64,000 bases of DNA, from the NCBI GenBank assembly GCA_009192285.1, contig CM018605.1, forward strand, positions 2,087,247-2,151,246. Reading direction: 5' to 3'. Under the pieces are notes generated by a model. The model made no database searches, was not told the DNA's origin, and worked only from the letters and a program-made list of their open reading frames with translations. Positions 55,892 to 64,000 of this stretch are shown in pieces. Made by a program: the position numbers and the translations under genes. Source of the stretch: Morchella semilibera. Its lineage: Eukaryota; Ascomycota; Pezizomycetes; Pezizales; Morchellaceae. The stretch's first letter is position 1, and each line of letters begins with the position of its first letter.

Positions 55892-57324
55892 TCACCCGAG
55901 GCAGGGAGCCTTTCGGGATGCGTAGTTCACATCATCATCATCTGGAAACATGGGTGCGGACCCCTGGCTTGCCCAACCATCGTTCCACATCCAGATTGGT
56001 GTCTTGGAGCCGGCAGTCCTGACAGGGTGGTAATCCCAGTAAGAGCAGAATGAGTCCAGAGCCTGTTGTATTCGCCATTGAAACACCTTGGTAAGGCAAT
56101 ATCCATCAACTAACCAATCCTCGTGGCCTCGATGAGATAGGATTCCACAAGCCTCCATTTGTTGAAAGAGGGCTCGGAAACGATGGCCCACCTTGATACC
56201 GTGATCGTACCAGAGACGCTCGATACGTGTATTTTGGGTCGATTTGCCTGTTAAGGCAGGGCGCGCACTCTCGGGGTGTAGACGCATCATTTCTTCGACG
56301 ACGAGAACATTCTCCCCGCCTTTATCGCAACGTGTCTTTTTGGGAATGCCAAACTTAAGAATAGCCTCCCTGAAGCATTCTGTTGGTAGTGAATTCGTTA
56401 GGTTTTGAGGCACCAGGAGGCGGGGTCAAGAGTTGGGAGTTGGGAGATGGAGTTAAACCACCATGTACATACCTAATACAGTTTGCGCGTAATTGTTAGT
56501 CCTAACCTGGAGCCACATTATCCTTCGGGGAGAAACCATCTATCGCGCCGTGAGTGATAAAGCCCCACCGGATCAGCTTATGGTGCCCATCAAAGTGCCA
56601 CACACAATTCGGGCCAGGGACAAAGTAGGGGATACGGATTGGCAGTTGGCGAACGCGGGTTTGGATTCTCCTTGTGGGGTCAATCCGTAAAAGACTTTCA
56701 CGAATGCGATTTTGGGGTAACGCTTATCCCTTGCGATCTGATACTGGATACCACAGCCCGATATCCCGAGGAAGGATGCTCTTCAAGAACAGAAAACGCA
56801 AGATCATCAATTTCATCGTCCGTGAAGGTTTGTCGGTGGAGTTGCTTGGCCTCCGCTCGGCGTCTGTACAGAGTTGACCGGGAGAAGTTGGACTCCTTAA
56901 CAACCTCATTCAGACAATATCCCTGATTGATATTTTCCAGGACATCAGGAAGGGTAATGATGATACGCGGCCTGCCGGCAGAACCTACAATCGGGGTGCT
57001 CTGGACGGCCAACACAGGATTTGAGGCTTGCGAGATCGCGACTCTCGCAGAGGAAAGTCGCGCGTGTAGAGATGCAGCGTGGTTTCTCCATGACGCGAGT
57101 GATTCGGGGCTGACGGAATCAGCAAGGCTTGCTAGCTGCGAGATGATGTCCTCTAATCGGGACTTCTGAACATCGATTTGTGATTCCGTGTAGAACGTAG
57201 CTTCTGCAAGGAATATCTCGACCTGCAGAAAGAGAGACTCAACCAAGCTCCAAAACGAGGCCCACCTAGAAGTGGCAGACTGTTGACAAAACGAGCGAAC
57301 GATGTCGGTAGGCATGGGGTTCAC
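55892..57324 (-). pseudogene. DD34E transposase of the eukaryotic integrase-core family
   Basis: Likely the mobilising enzyme of the element, placed just inside the right inverted repeat. Start at 57,324. The N-terminal half has a GRPRI word and a helix-turn-helix (NEVVKESNFSRSTLYRRRAE), then DDEIDDLAFSVLEEHPSSGY. A one-base shift near 56,713 leads to RESLLRIDPTRRIQTRVRQL and the first catalytic block WHFDGHHKLIRWGFITHGAI, DGFS. A second one-base shift near 56,537 gives WLQVRTNNYAQTVL; a probable intron follows from 56,475. The last part (56,413-55,892) has RCDKGGEN and NTRIERLW, giving Asp, Asp and Glu with 34 residues between the last two. This motif set is shared by a family found in fungi and animals; I cannot fix its superfamily name (IS3EU-like is possible). 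All three acidic residues remain, but shifts inactivate it. Confidence 0.72.
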
Positions 57325-57477
57325 GTACAGCAGTCGGAGTGCTTTGAATTCGGGATTGGTGGTTGCGAGTTGGGAGGTGGTGAGGTTTGTGGGGTTAGGT
57401 TTGATCTCGTAGTCGTCGGAGATGTGTTAACCAAAAGAAAAAGGTTTTAGATTTAGAAAGAAAAAAAATACACGGAG

Positions 57478-57628
57478 CATAAAAAACGTCGAAAAAAATG
57501 ATATGCCTTAGTTCCGAAACCTCAGGATCGTGTTGAAAGGGGGGGGTTTCCAACATCAAAAAATTGTTTCAACGCGATCCTGAGGTTTCGGAACTAAGGC
57601 ATATCGTTTTTTTCGACGTTTTTTATGC
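57478..57628. repeat. Long near-perfect inverted repeat (hairpin)
   Basis: Arms of about 61 bases (57,478-57,538 and 57,567-57,628) are near-perfect inverted copies starting CATAAAAAACGTCGAAAAAA, separated by a 28-base loop containing a G run and TTTCCAACATC. It lies 150 bases upstream of the transposase start. It could be a small foldback element or a regulatory structure. Confidence 0.88.
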
Positions 57629-57985
57629 CCATATAGAATCCGGCATTTAATACAAGTTTAATATGTGAAACGAAACAATATAGAGTCTAAGTGATTTTCC
57701 GTGTAACGGCGCATCGGGATATTTAAAAACGAACAAACACCTGCTAAAAATGATTTTTCTAAGACACATTATACTAGTAAAATCAAAACATAGGATAATG
57801 AGGACCTTATTAGAGACCTTAAAAAATAATATTAGAAATCAAAAACGACTACATAAGCAATCCGCGGACGATGAACTCAACGAGTGTAGTAAGAGCTCAA
57901 TTTAAGGATTTATACATGTATGTATACCGATCCCAGCGTGTATCTCGAGCTCAGAATCCAGAGATCCACAATTCCCAGCCAGAAT

Positions 57986-58463
57986 TCCCAATTTGAACGC
58001 CATGTTCGAAACTTAGAAATATTATCTCATAGGATAGCTTGATTCAAGGATATATTCGCGCTGACACCGAATTCAAGGATAAATTCGCACTGATGGTTGA
58101 TTCAAGGACATATTCGCGTTGACACCGAATTCAACATATCATTCCACCGGTGGGAAAATACATAGGATAAAAGTACTGAACTTGAGGACATATTCGCGCT
58201 GACACTGAATTCAACGTGTTATTCCACCGGTGGCCATCAATTCACCACCGGTGGCCGTCAATTCACCACCGGCGGCCGTCAATTCACCACCGGCGGTCGT
58301 TTAATTTACCACCGGTGGCGAATAATGCCAAGATAATTCACTAAGTGCTTAATTTCGGGACTAATGCGCACGAGCACTCTGAATTTCATCGTGTTATACC
58401 ACCGGTGGTAAAATAATTTACCACCGTTGGCAAAATTACTTTTGACACATTTACCGCATCATA
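57986..58463 (-). repeat. Right terminal inverted repeat of the giant element
   Basis: 478 bp, inverted match of the left end. It has one extra internal unit (words GATGGTTGATTCAAGGAC and AAGGATAAATTCGCACTG near 58,075-58,100). It contains CCACCGGTGG palindromes and CACCACCGGCGG variants. The DNA inside it, 57,629-57,985, is AT-rich without a gene. Confidence 0.85.
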
Positions 58464-58547
58464 CCCGGGTAGGTACTGCTGCAGTATATATTCCTAATCA
58501 TTATTATTAGTTTATGTAGAGCGGAGTTTTGCTATTTTGAGATAAGT

Positions 58548-59098
58548 CTAACGAGCTCGTTTACTTACTTCAATCTGCAAGGGGCTATCCTGGATGAGTT
58601 TGCTTTCTAGATTAAGAAACGCGTCCGGATCAAGTTCTCCATCTCTCCCCAAAAATTCAGTCCGTTGTAGAATTTCAATATTTTGCTGCATGTCCAAGTT
58701 CAATGCTAGCATATTATCATCCAAAAAACCCTCCTTCATAAAAGTATGCTATTCAATTTCTTCGTGTTATTAAACTTAAGAGTTATTTAGCAAATAATTT
58801 CTATCCGGTTTGTTGAGTTTGATAGTTTCCAGATCTTGTGGTGAAAGATAGGAAGGCTCAAAAATCTTTATGGTACTTTTAGTAAAACAGTTGAAAATAG
58901 TAGATTCTTTGACATCATAATTTTACGCTTCTACTGCCAACTGAATTGATTGTAGAGTGGTAATTTTTGGAAGTTCCGGTTGTTGACTAGGTTCTCCTTT
59001 ATTAATCAAAGGTAAATGATCGATTTGGTTAACGAGATAGCGAACATAGTGATGGCGGGTATATGCTTACCATGAATTGATTATTCCTTGATCTATTT
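58548..59098 (-). pseudogene. Pogo-type (DDE_1) transposase C-terminal relic
   Basis: Read on the minus strand from 59,098: IDQGIINSW, a stop, AYTRHHYVRYLVNQIDHL, then ITTLQSIQLAVEA, a stop, NYDVKESTIFNCFTKSTIKI. This matches the post-catalytic part of pogo/Fot-type transposases ('PLDQGII..FK..YR', '..A...W..V...TI.NCF.KA.I'). After further stops the frame 58,739-58,548 is acidic (FLGRDGELDPDAFLNLESKL) and ends at a good donor, GAAGTAAGT. The upstream catalytic part is missing beyond a (TTTA)n tract at 59,096-59,115. The giant element begins 85 bases downstream, so it may have landed in the 3' part of this relic. Confidence 0.6.
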
Positions 59099-59293
59099 AT
59101 TTATTTATTTATTACTCATACTGCTTGCATTCAAATCCGGATATGGTATACAAAGAAAGAACCGAATCATCACGGTCATATACCATCTTTCATAACGCAA
59201 ATCCTCCTCACGGCCGTATTCCTATCAACCCTCTTTCAAGGTTATCATGCATGTTGTCCTCTCCAATCCAGCTCATAATGATAGGTACAAGCA

Positions 59294-59926
59294 TGTGACG
59301 GAGAAACCCGATACAAAGTAGAAGATAATAATGATGATGTAGAAGGACTCAAGGAGCACAGCCTCTGCGATGACGAGACTGACGAAGACAGAAATAATGC
59401 CAGGCAGGCACAAGCACAGGCACAGGCAGAGGCAAATGCAAGAGCAAGGGCACAGGAGCGCAGAGCAGAGAAAGTGAGGACCGGATGGACCTCAACGAGG
59501 ATGATGAGAGGTACTATGGCTTTCCTCCTTTAGAGAACAGAATCTTTCAGGGACGAGGAGCTATGGGTTAGGAATAGGAGTAGATTCCTATGTACCGAGA
59601 CAACAAGAAGACGAGACAGAGAGAAAAGAAAGAAAGAACTAAGGAAAACATCTATCCCCGCTATTTAACACTTCTCCTCCACCAGTCCAATATGATTCAC
59701 ACGTTCGCTTACAGAAACCCATAGAAATCCATCGCAACCACTCCTCGTATTCCTCCCCACCATCTCGCTAATTCCTAATACCAATCCATCACGACATAGA
59801 ACCTCATGGATCCTAATGACGACAACCTCTCCTTCGCACACCCCTTCCTCGCTTAGCATTACCCTAACCATCATAACAGCACTTCGACTACCGAACCCTC
59901 GGGGCCGATGCCAAGACGCCGGGACA
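59294..59926 (-). repeat. Family A LTR, 3' LTR of element A3
   Basis: 633 bp, minus strand TGTCCCGGCGTCTTGG to TTTCTCCGTCACA. Directly right of it is the internal 3' tail of a minus-strand element with the polypurine-like AGGAGGGGACCTGATC. The copy is intact at both ends. Confidence 0.85.
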
Positions 59927-60409
59927 GATCAGGTCCCCTCCTAGGGCCTAGCTCCTGATAGGCCGAGGTTTCGACAGATATCAATCGTGAAATACTTGTC
60001 GGAGGTCAGGACTATGTTCCAAATCGCTTGAAGGTTGCCAGGAAGGTTCCTCGTATCCAACATATTTAACTAAATACTCCACCCGTCGTCTCCTCTTCCT
60101 CGAATCCAGTATCTCGGCCACTTCCCATTCAATTTCTCCTTCGATTTCCACAGGTAGTGGGGGTTCAACAATTTGCCCTTGGACTGGGTCGATAACCGCT
60201 GGTAATAGTAATGAAACATGAAATACTGAATGGATTTTCATGGAGGCAGGTAATTCCAGTTCGTAAGCATAGGGGCTCACAATTCGTTTAACTAGGTAGG
60301 GCCCGATCTGCTTCCAATTGAGTTTCTTTGAGGGTGTTTTGTTTCAATATTTAGAGTAGAGAGCCAGACAGAATCGCCGACCACATATCAAGGTGCTGGG
60401 GTACGATAT
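59927..60409 (-). pseudogene. Pol C-terminus and chromodomain of element A3
   Basis: Minus-strand end of a Gypsy pol. It shows the integrase GPY/F-type region ([20 protein letters not shown]) and a complete chromodomain (EWEVAEILDSRKRRRRVEYL...YEEPSWQP). The chromodomain is thought to guide integration to methylated-histone chromatin (family knowledge). The sequence stops at 60,409, where a family B element is inserted; the rest of A3 should lie beyond the right edge of the window. Confidence 0.8.
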
Positions 60410-60857
60410 TATCACGGAGCGAAGCGGAGTGCAGGGCAAGCGAGCCAAGGTACACTACCTAGGCGGGATGCAATAGTAACGTTCGAGGCAGACGAGGCGA
60501 GACTATGGAGCGAAGCGGGACGCGAGGTAGAACCGAAGACCTGAGTATATTCCGAAGGACTACAAACTCCTGAAGATAGGAAGGTTGCGTGAAGAGGAAA
60601 GGAAAAGAACTATCTACAAGCGAAAACGAGACCCCTATATATACACCACATACCGACACAATAACTCATCCACGTAACCCTGTACAGAACCCAATAGAAT
60701 CTCCCAAGACCCATAACCCCGAGCCCAACCTTATCTCCTAATTCCGAACCCCTATTACCGACCAAACCCCTGCTTCCGAAACCCAAAGAATCCTAGAAGA
60801 ATCCCTGACTAATCCCTCTTCCCGCAACACCGCTAGACCATGGTCCACGCCGTGATA
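60410..60857 (-). repeat. Family B LTR (3' LTR of the chromovirus on its right)
   Basis: 448 bp with ends TATCACGG and CCGTGATA that are inverted copies of each other. GATAT stands on the left (60,405-60,409) and also just right of it (60,858-60,862). Because the right neighbour carries a purine-rich tract (reverse of CCCCCTCTGAGGC) and then the end of another pol, I read it as the 3' LTR of the B element and the second GATAT as chance; a solo LTR is the alternative. Confidence 0.75.
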
Positions 60858-60927
60858 GATATTAGGTCCCCCTCTGAGGCCTAAGTCCTCTTAGGCTTGC
60901 GTGGGTATCGTTCGTGGAAGTCTTTGA

Positions 60928-63900
60928 CTAACTCAGGGGAGTTGTCACATCGCCGTAGGGTTGCCATGATGGCTCGTCATAACCGGTGTATCGAACGAGG
61001 TACTCAAGCCTTCCACGTCGTTTCCGTGAGTCCAAAATAGCATCAACTTCCCACTCTTGTTCGCCTTCGATCTCGACGGGGGGTGGGGGTATTTGTAATT
61101 GTCCTGGTACGGGATCGTTGGCAGCAGGCGAGAGTAACGAAACATGAAACACTGGGTGAACTTTCATCGACGAGGGTAATGTAAGTTCGTAGGCATAGGG
61201 ACTGACGACGCGAGAGATCGGGTAGGGTCCGACTTGCTTCCAGTCCAATTTCTTCGACGGTCTCTTTGTTAACAAATTACGAGTAGACAGCCATACCTTA
61301 TCCCCGATCATATATCGTGGTGCCGGAGTACGACTTGCATTGGCCGATTCTTCCTGTATCCGTTGAGCTCTAAACATCTCCGCCCGGAGAAAGTCAAACA
61401 CTTCTGACATATCTCTTGCCATGGTATTAGCCTGGTCCTCGTTGGTGGTAGTGCCATGTCGTAGAGGACCAAAGTTCATGCGAGGATGACGACCATAGTT
61501 GGCTTCGAAGGGCGAGAGCTTGGTTGACTCAGAAACGTGGTTATTAGTCGCGAATTCCGCCATGGGTAGATAAGTAGCCCAGTTGTCCTGTTGATAGTCC
61601 ACGTAGCTGCGAAGATATTGTTCCATGATAGCATTAATTCTTTCGGTCTGACCATCTGTCTGAGGATGAAACGCGGTGGAATAACGAGAAGAGATTTCGA
61701 GGCGCTCGCATAGTGATTTCCAGAAGTCTGAGGTAAATTGTGTGCCGCGATCTGAAACTATCTTTTCCGGTAGGCCATGTAGCTTCCAAACGTTCTCTAA
61801 ATACATTCGGGCAACGTCCCGAGCTCCTGATTCTTCGGTACATGGAATAAAGTGTCTCATTTTAGTAAGCCTATCAACGACGACGAGAATGGCATTATAA
61901 TTATTGCTGAGAGGTAGTCCTGTGACGAAGTCCATTGAAACATCCGTCCATGGTGCCTTAGGGACTGAAAGAGGGCGAAGAACTCCTTGAGGGGCATTGC
62001 GATTTGCTTTGCTTCGGCGGCAAATATGACAATTCATAACATAGCGGTCAGTATATTTCCGCATATTCGGCCAGTAATATTCGCGACTGAGTAATTCTAG
62101 GGTCTTTGCTCTGCCCGGGTGTCCTGCTGATGGTTTATCGTGATACTCCTGAAGGAGTCTAAGTTGTAACTCCTCGTGTTCTGGTACGAAGAGTTTGCGT
62201 CGATAAAGAAGAAGTCCGTCTTCGTTTTCCGCGCATTCGGCGAGTGAAATTTGTTTCGATTGTTTCGTGCCATCTTTCAGCATCGTAAGTACCTTGCTCG
62301 GAAAACTATCTTCTTGGTAAGCTTTCGTAAATAACTCCTGAACAGTGGACGCTCCTTCAGCGGGTTCATTTGCCAAAGAACCCGCCAACAAACTTAGCTT
62401 ATTATCCAAATTTTTTCTCTTCAACACGGTCTGATACTGATACGCGAGGCGTTCATCCCCCTCCTTAGGGAGATCTCCTGATCGCCTGGTAAGTGCATCC
62501 GGCTTTCCTCCTTGTTTTCCTGGACGAAACTGAATAACAAAGTCGAAACGTGATAAAAATTCTGACCAGCGGGTTTGCCGACGATTTAGTAACTTGGTTG
62601 ACATAAAGTATTCAAGGTTCCTATGGTCTGTTAAGACCTTAATAGGATATGAGGCTGTTTCTAAAAAATAGCGCCATTCTTCAAATCCCCGAATAATTGC
62701 CAATAGTTCTTTATCGTATATCTCATAATTGCATTCCGCTGGTGTATGTTTCTTGGAGAAAAAGGCAATTGGGTGCAGGATTCCTTCGTTATCCCTCTGT
62801 GACATAATGGCGGCCGAGACGTAGTCAGAGGCGTCTGTTTCCACAATAATTTCCCGGTCGGGGTCGAAATGTCTAAGAATGGGGGCGGTGGTAAATGCGA
62901 ACTTAAGATCCTGAAATGCTTTTTCCGTCTTATCTGTCCATTTGAATACCACTCCTGTCTTTGTTAAAGCGGTCAGGGGAGATACTACCCTTGAGTACGC
63001 ATAAATAAATCGTCGATAGAAGTTCGCGAACCCTAGGAATTCTTGCACGTCCTCAGGCAAGTGGGGGTTTCCCAATTCCTTATAGTAGCCACTTTGGACT
63101 CGTCCATTTTGATCCCTTCCGGTGTGAGGACAAAGCCGAGATACATGGTTTCTTTGACATGCCATTCGCATTTTTCTGGTTTAAGATAAACCTGATTTTT
63201 ATCGAGTATCCGAAGTACCTTGTCGACATGTTCTTTGTGTTCTTCAAGAGTGGCCGAATATATAAGTATATCATCAAGATATGCAGTTGCAAAGTGATCG
63301 AGATAAGGGCGAAGCATATCGTTGACCCAATGTTGGAATGCAGCGGGGGCATTGGTTAACCCAAAGGGCATGACGGTGTATTCAAAATGTCCATACCGCG
63401 TCCTGAATGCTGTTTTCCACTCGTCTCCTTCCCTAATTCTCAACTGATGATATCCATTACGGAGATCTAGCTTGGTAAAATACTTGGCGGAGGAAATACC
63501 CATAAACGTCTCTGGTGTTAGTGGAAGAGGATGTCGATTCTTCACCGTTACTGCGTTCAACTTTCTATAGTCAACACAAAGTCGAAGGGAGCCATCAGCC
63601 TTTTTGACAAACAGTACCGGGGAGCCTGCGGGAGAGGTGCTATGTCGAATTCGTCCATTGGATAAATACTCCGCTAAATATTCCCTGAGTACTTGGAGTT
63701 CCAGTCGGGTCATCCCGTACATGGGTCCGAACGGTACAGTTTTTCCTTCCTGTATGTCAATAGAAAGGTCGTATTCGGTGCGGTGAGGAGGGAGTTTAGA
63801 GGCATTCGGTTCACTGAGAAGATGTAGATATTGATGATGTTCGACGGGGACGAGTACTCGGGGGTCCTTAGGCATTTGGGCCAGGAGATCGTCGAGGGCT

Positions 63901-64000
63901 TTAAGCGTAGTGGAGTAGAGTTTCATTCCTTTTCTTTTCTTATTGATGAGTCTATGGAATGCGTAGGAGGTAATAACGGAGATATTTGTTGTTGGTTTAG
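60928..64000 (-). pseudogene. Pol of family B chromovirus, one frameshift, runs off the window
   Basis: The best preserved pol here. The upstream frame is open to the window edge (64,000), so protease and gag lie outside. [49 protein letters not shown] one-base shift in a C5 run at 63,063-63,067 moves the frame between RNWETP and HLPEDVQEFLGF. RNase H: IVETDASDYV, YEIYDKELLAI, LTDHRNLEYF. Integrase: HPGRAKT...CHICRRSK zinc-binding part, then MDFVTGLPL, SDRGTQF and [17 protein letters not shown], all catalytic residues present. The C-terminal chromodomain (EWEVDAILDSRKRRGRLEYL) is intact. Apart from the shift, no stop breaks 997 codons, so the element is young or the shift is a sequencing error. 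Confidence 0.9.

Larger units (their letters stand above)
35894..58463. mobile_element. 22.57-kb giant DNA element with long terminal inverted repeats
   Basis: The two ends carry the same sequence in inverted orientation: the left starts TATGGTGCGGTAAATGTGTC and the right end, reversed, starts TATGATGCGGTAAATGTGTC. The similarity extends 435 bp on the left and 478 bp on the right. Between them are a DD34E transposase remnant at the right end, a HECT-like gene at the left end, two copies of a C2H2/J-domain-like gene, and a central block with a RecQ-type helicase and a DUF6589-like gene. All coding regions except perhaps the first C2H2/J gene are damaged or cut. I find no clean target duplication (left flank AAACCAG, right flank CCCGGGT). 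The N at 50,088 means the true length may differ. Confidence 0.8.

Noticed and set aside
35894-58463. Interpretation as a Starship element
   Set aside because: No DUF3435-type tyrosine recombinase frame is seen at either end; instead there are long inverted ends and a DDE transposase.

Overview
The window is nuclear DNA of a filamentous fungus, most likely an ascomycete of the Pezizomycotina. Genes have several short GT-AG introns of about 45-80 bases. The conserved proteins (Rrp9, uS8/Rps22, Ric1, Cds1, Met1) are fungal in form, and the repeats are chromodomain Ty3/Gypsy elements of the kind that fill large ascomycete genomes. A truffle-like genome would fit the repeat load, but that is only a guess.

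Bases 1-18,300 are an ordinary gene-bearing segment. In order: RRP9 (-), the ribosomal protein gene rps22 (+), RIC1 (+), CDS1 (+), MET1 (-) and an alpha/beta-hydrolase gene (-). They serve pre-rRNA processing, translation, Golgi Rab6 activation, phospholipid synthesis, siroheme synthesis and ester hydrolysis. They are unrelated housekeeping genes, not a cluster. Exons and reading phases could be followed through all of them.

Bases 19,100-35,700 are a nest of transposable elements. Three LTR families occur: A (about 632 bp, TG...CA ends), B (TATCACGG...CCGTGATA) and C (TATCACGG...GTTAGA). A nearly full-length but dead family C chromovirus (21,804-28,500, target duplication GGTCA) sits inside an older family A element and itself carries a solo A LTR in gag (duplication TGCTT). 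A Plavaka/CACTA-like transposase relic, a 137-bp MITE family and several decayed A LTRs fill the rest.

Bases 35,894-58,463 are the most interesting part: a 22.57-kb element bounded by 0.43-0.48-kb terminal inverted repeats packed with CCACCGGTGG palindromes. It carries a DDE transposase related to the eukaryotic 'integrase core' family (DD34E), a HECT-like ubiquitin ligase gene with three in-frame stops, a three-exon gene joining a C2H2 zinc finger to a J-domain-like region, and a CGCG-rich internal block (42.3-50.1 kb) with a RecQ-type helicase, a lysine/proline-rich protein and a DUF6589-like protein. A lone N at 50,088, with genes cut off on both sides, marks a probable assembly join. The element lies downstream of, or inside, a pogo-type transposase relic.

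Bases 58,464-64,000 hold the pogo relic, a family A 3' LTR and pol tail, and a family B chromovirus inserted in it. The B element is the best preserved one here (one visible frameshift) and runs off the right edge.
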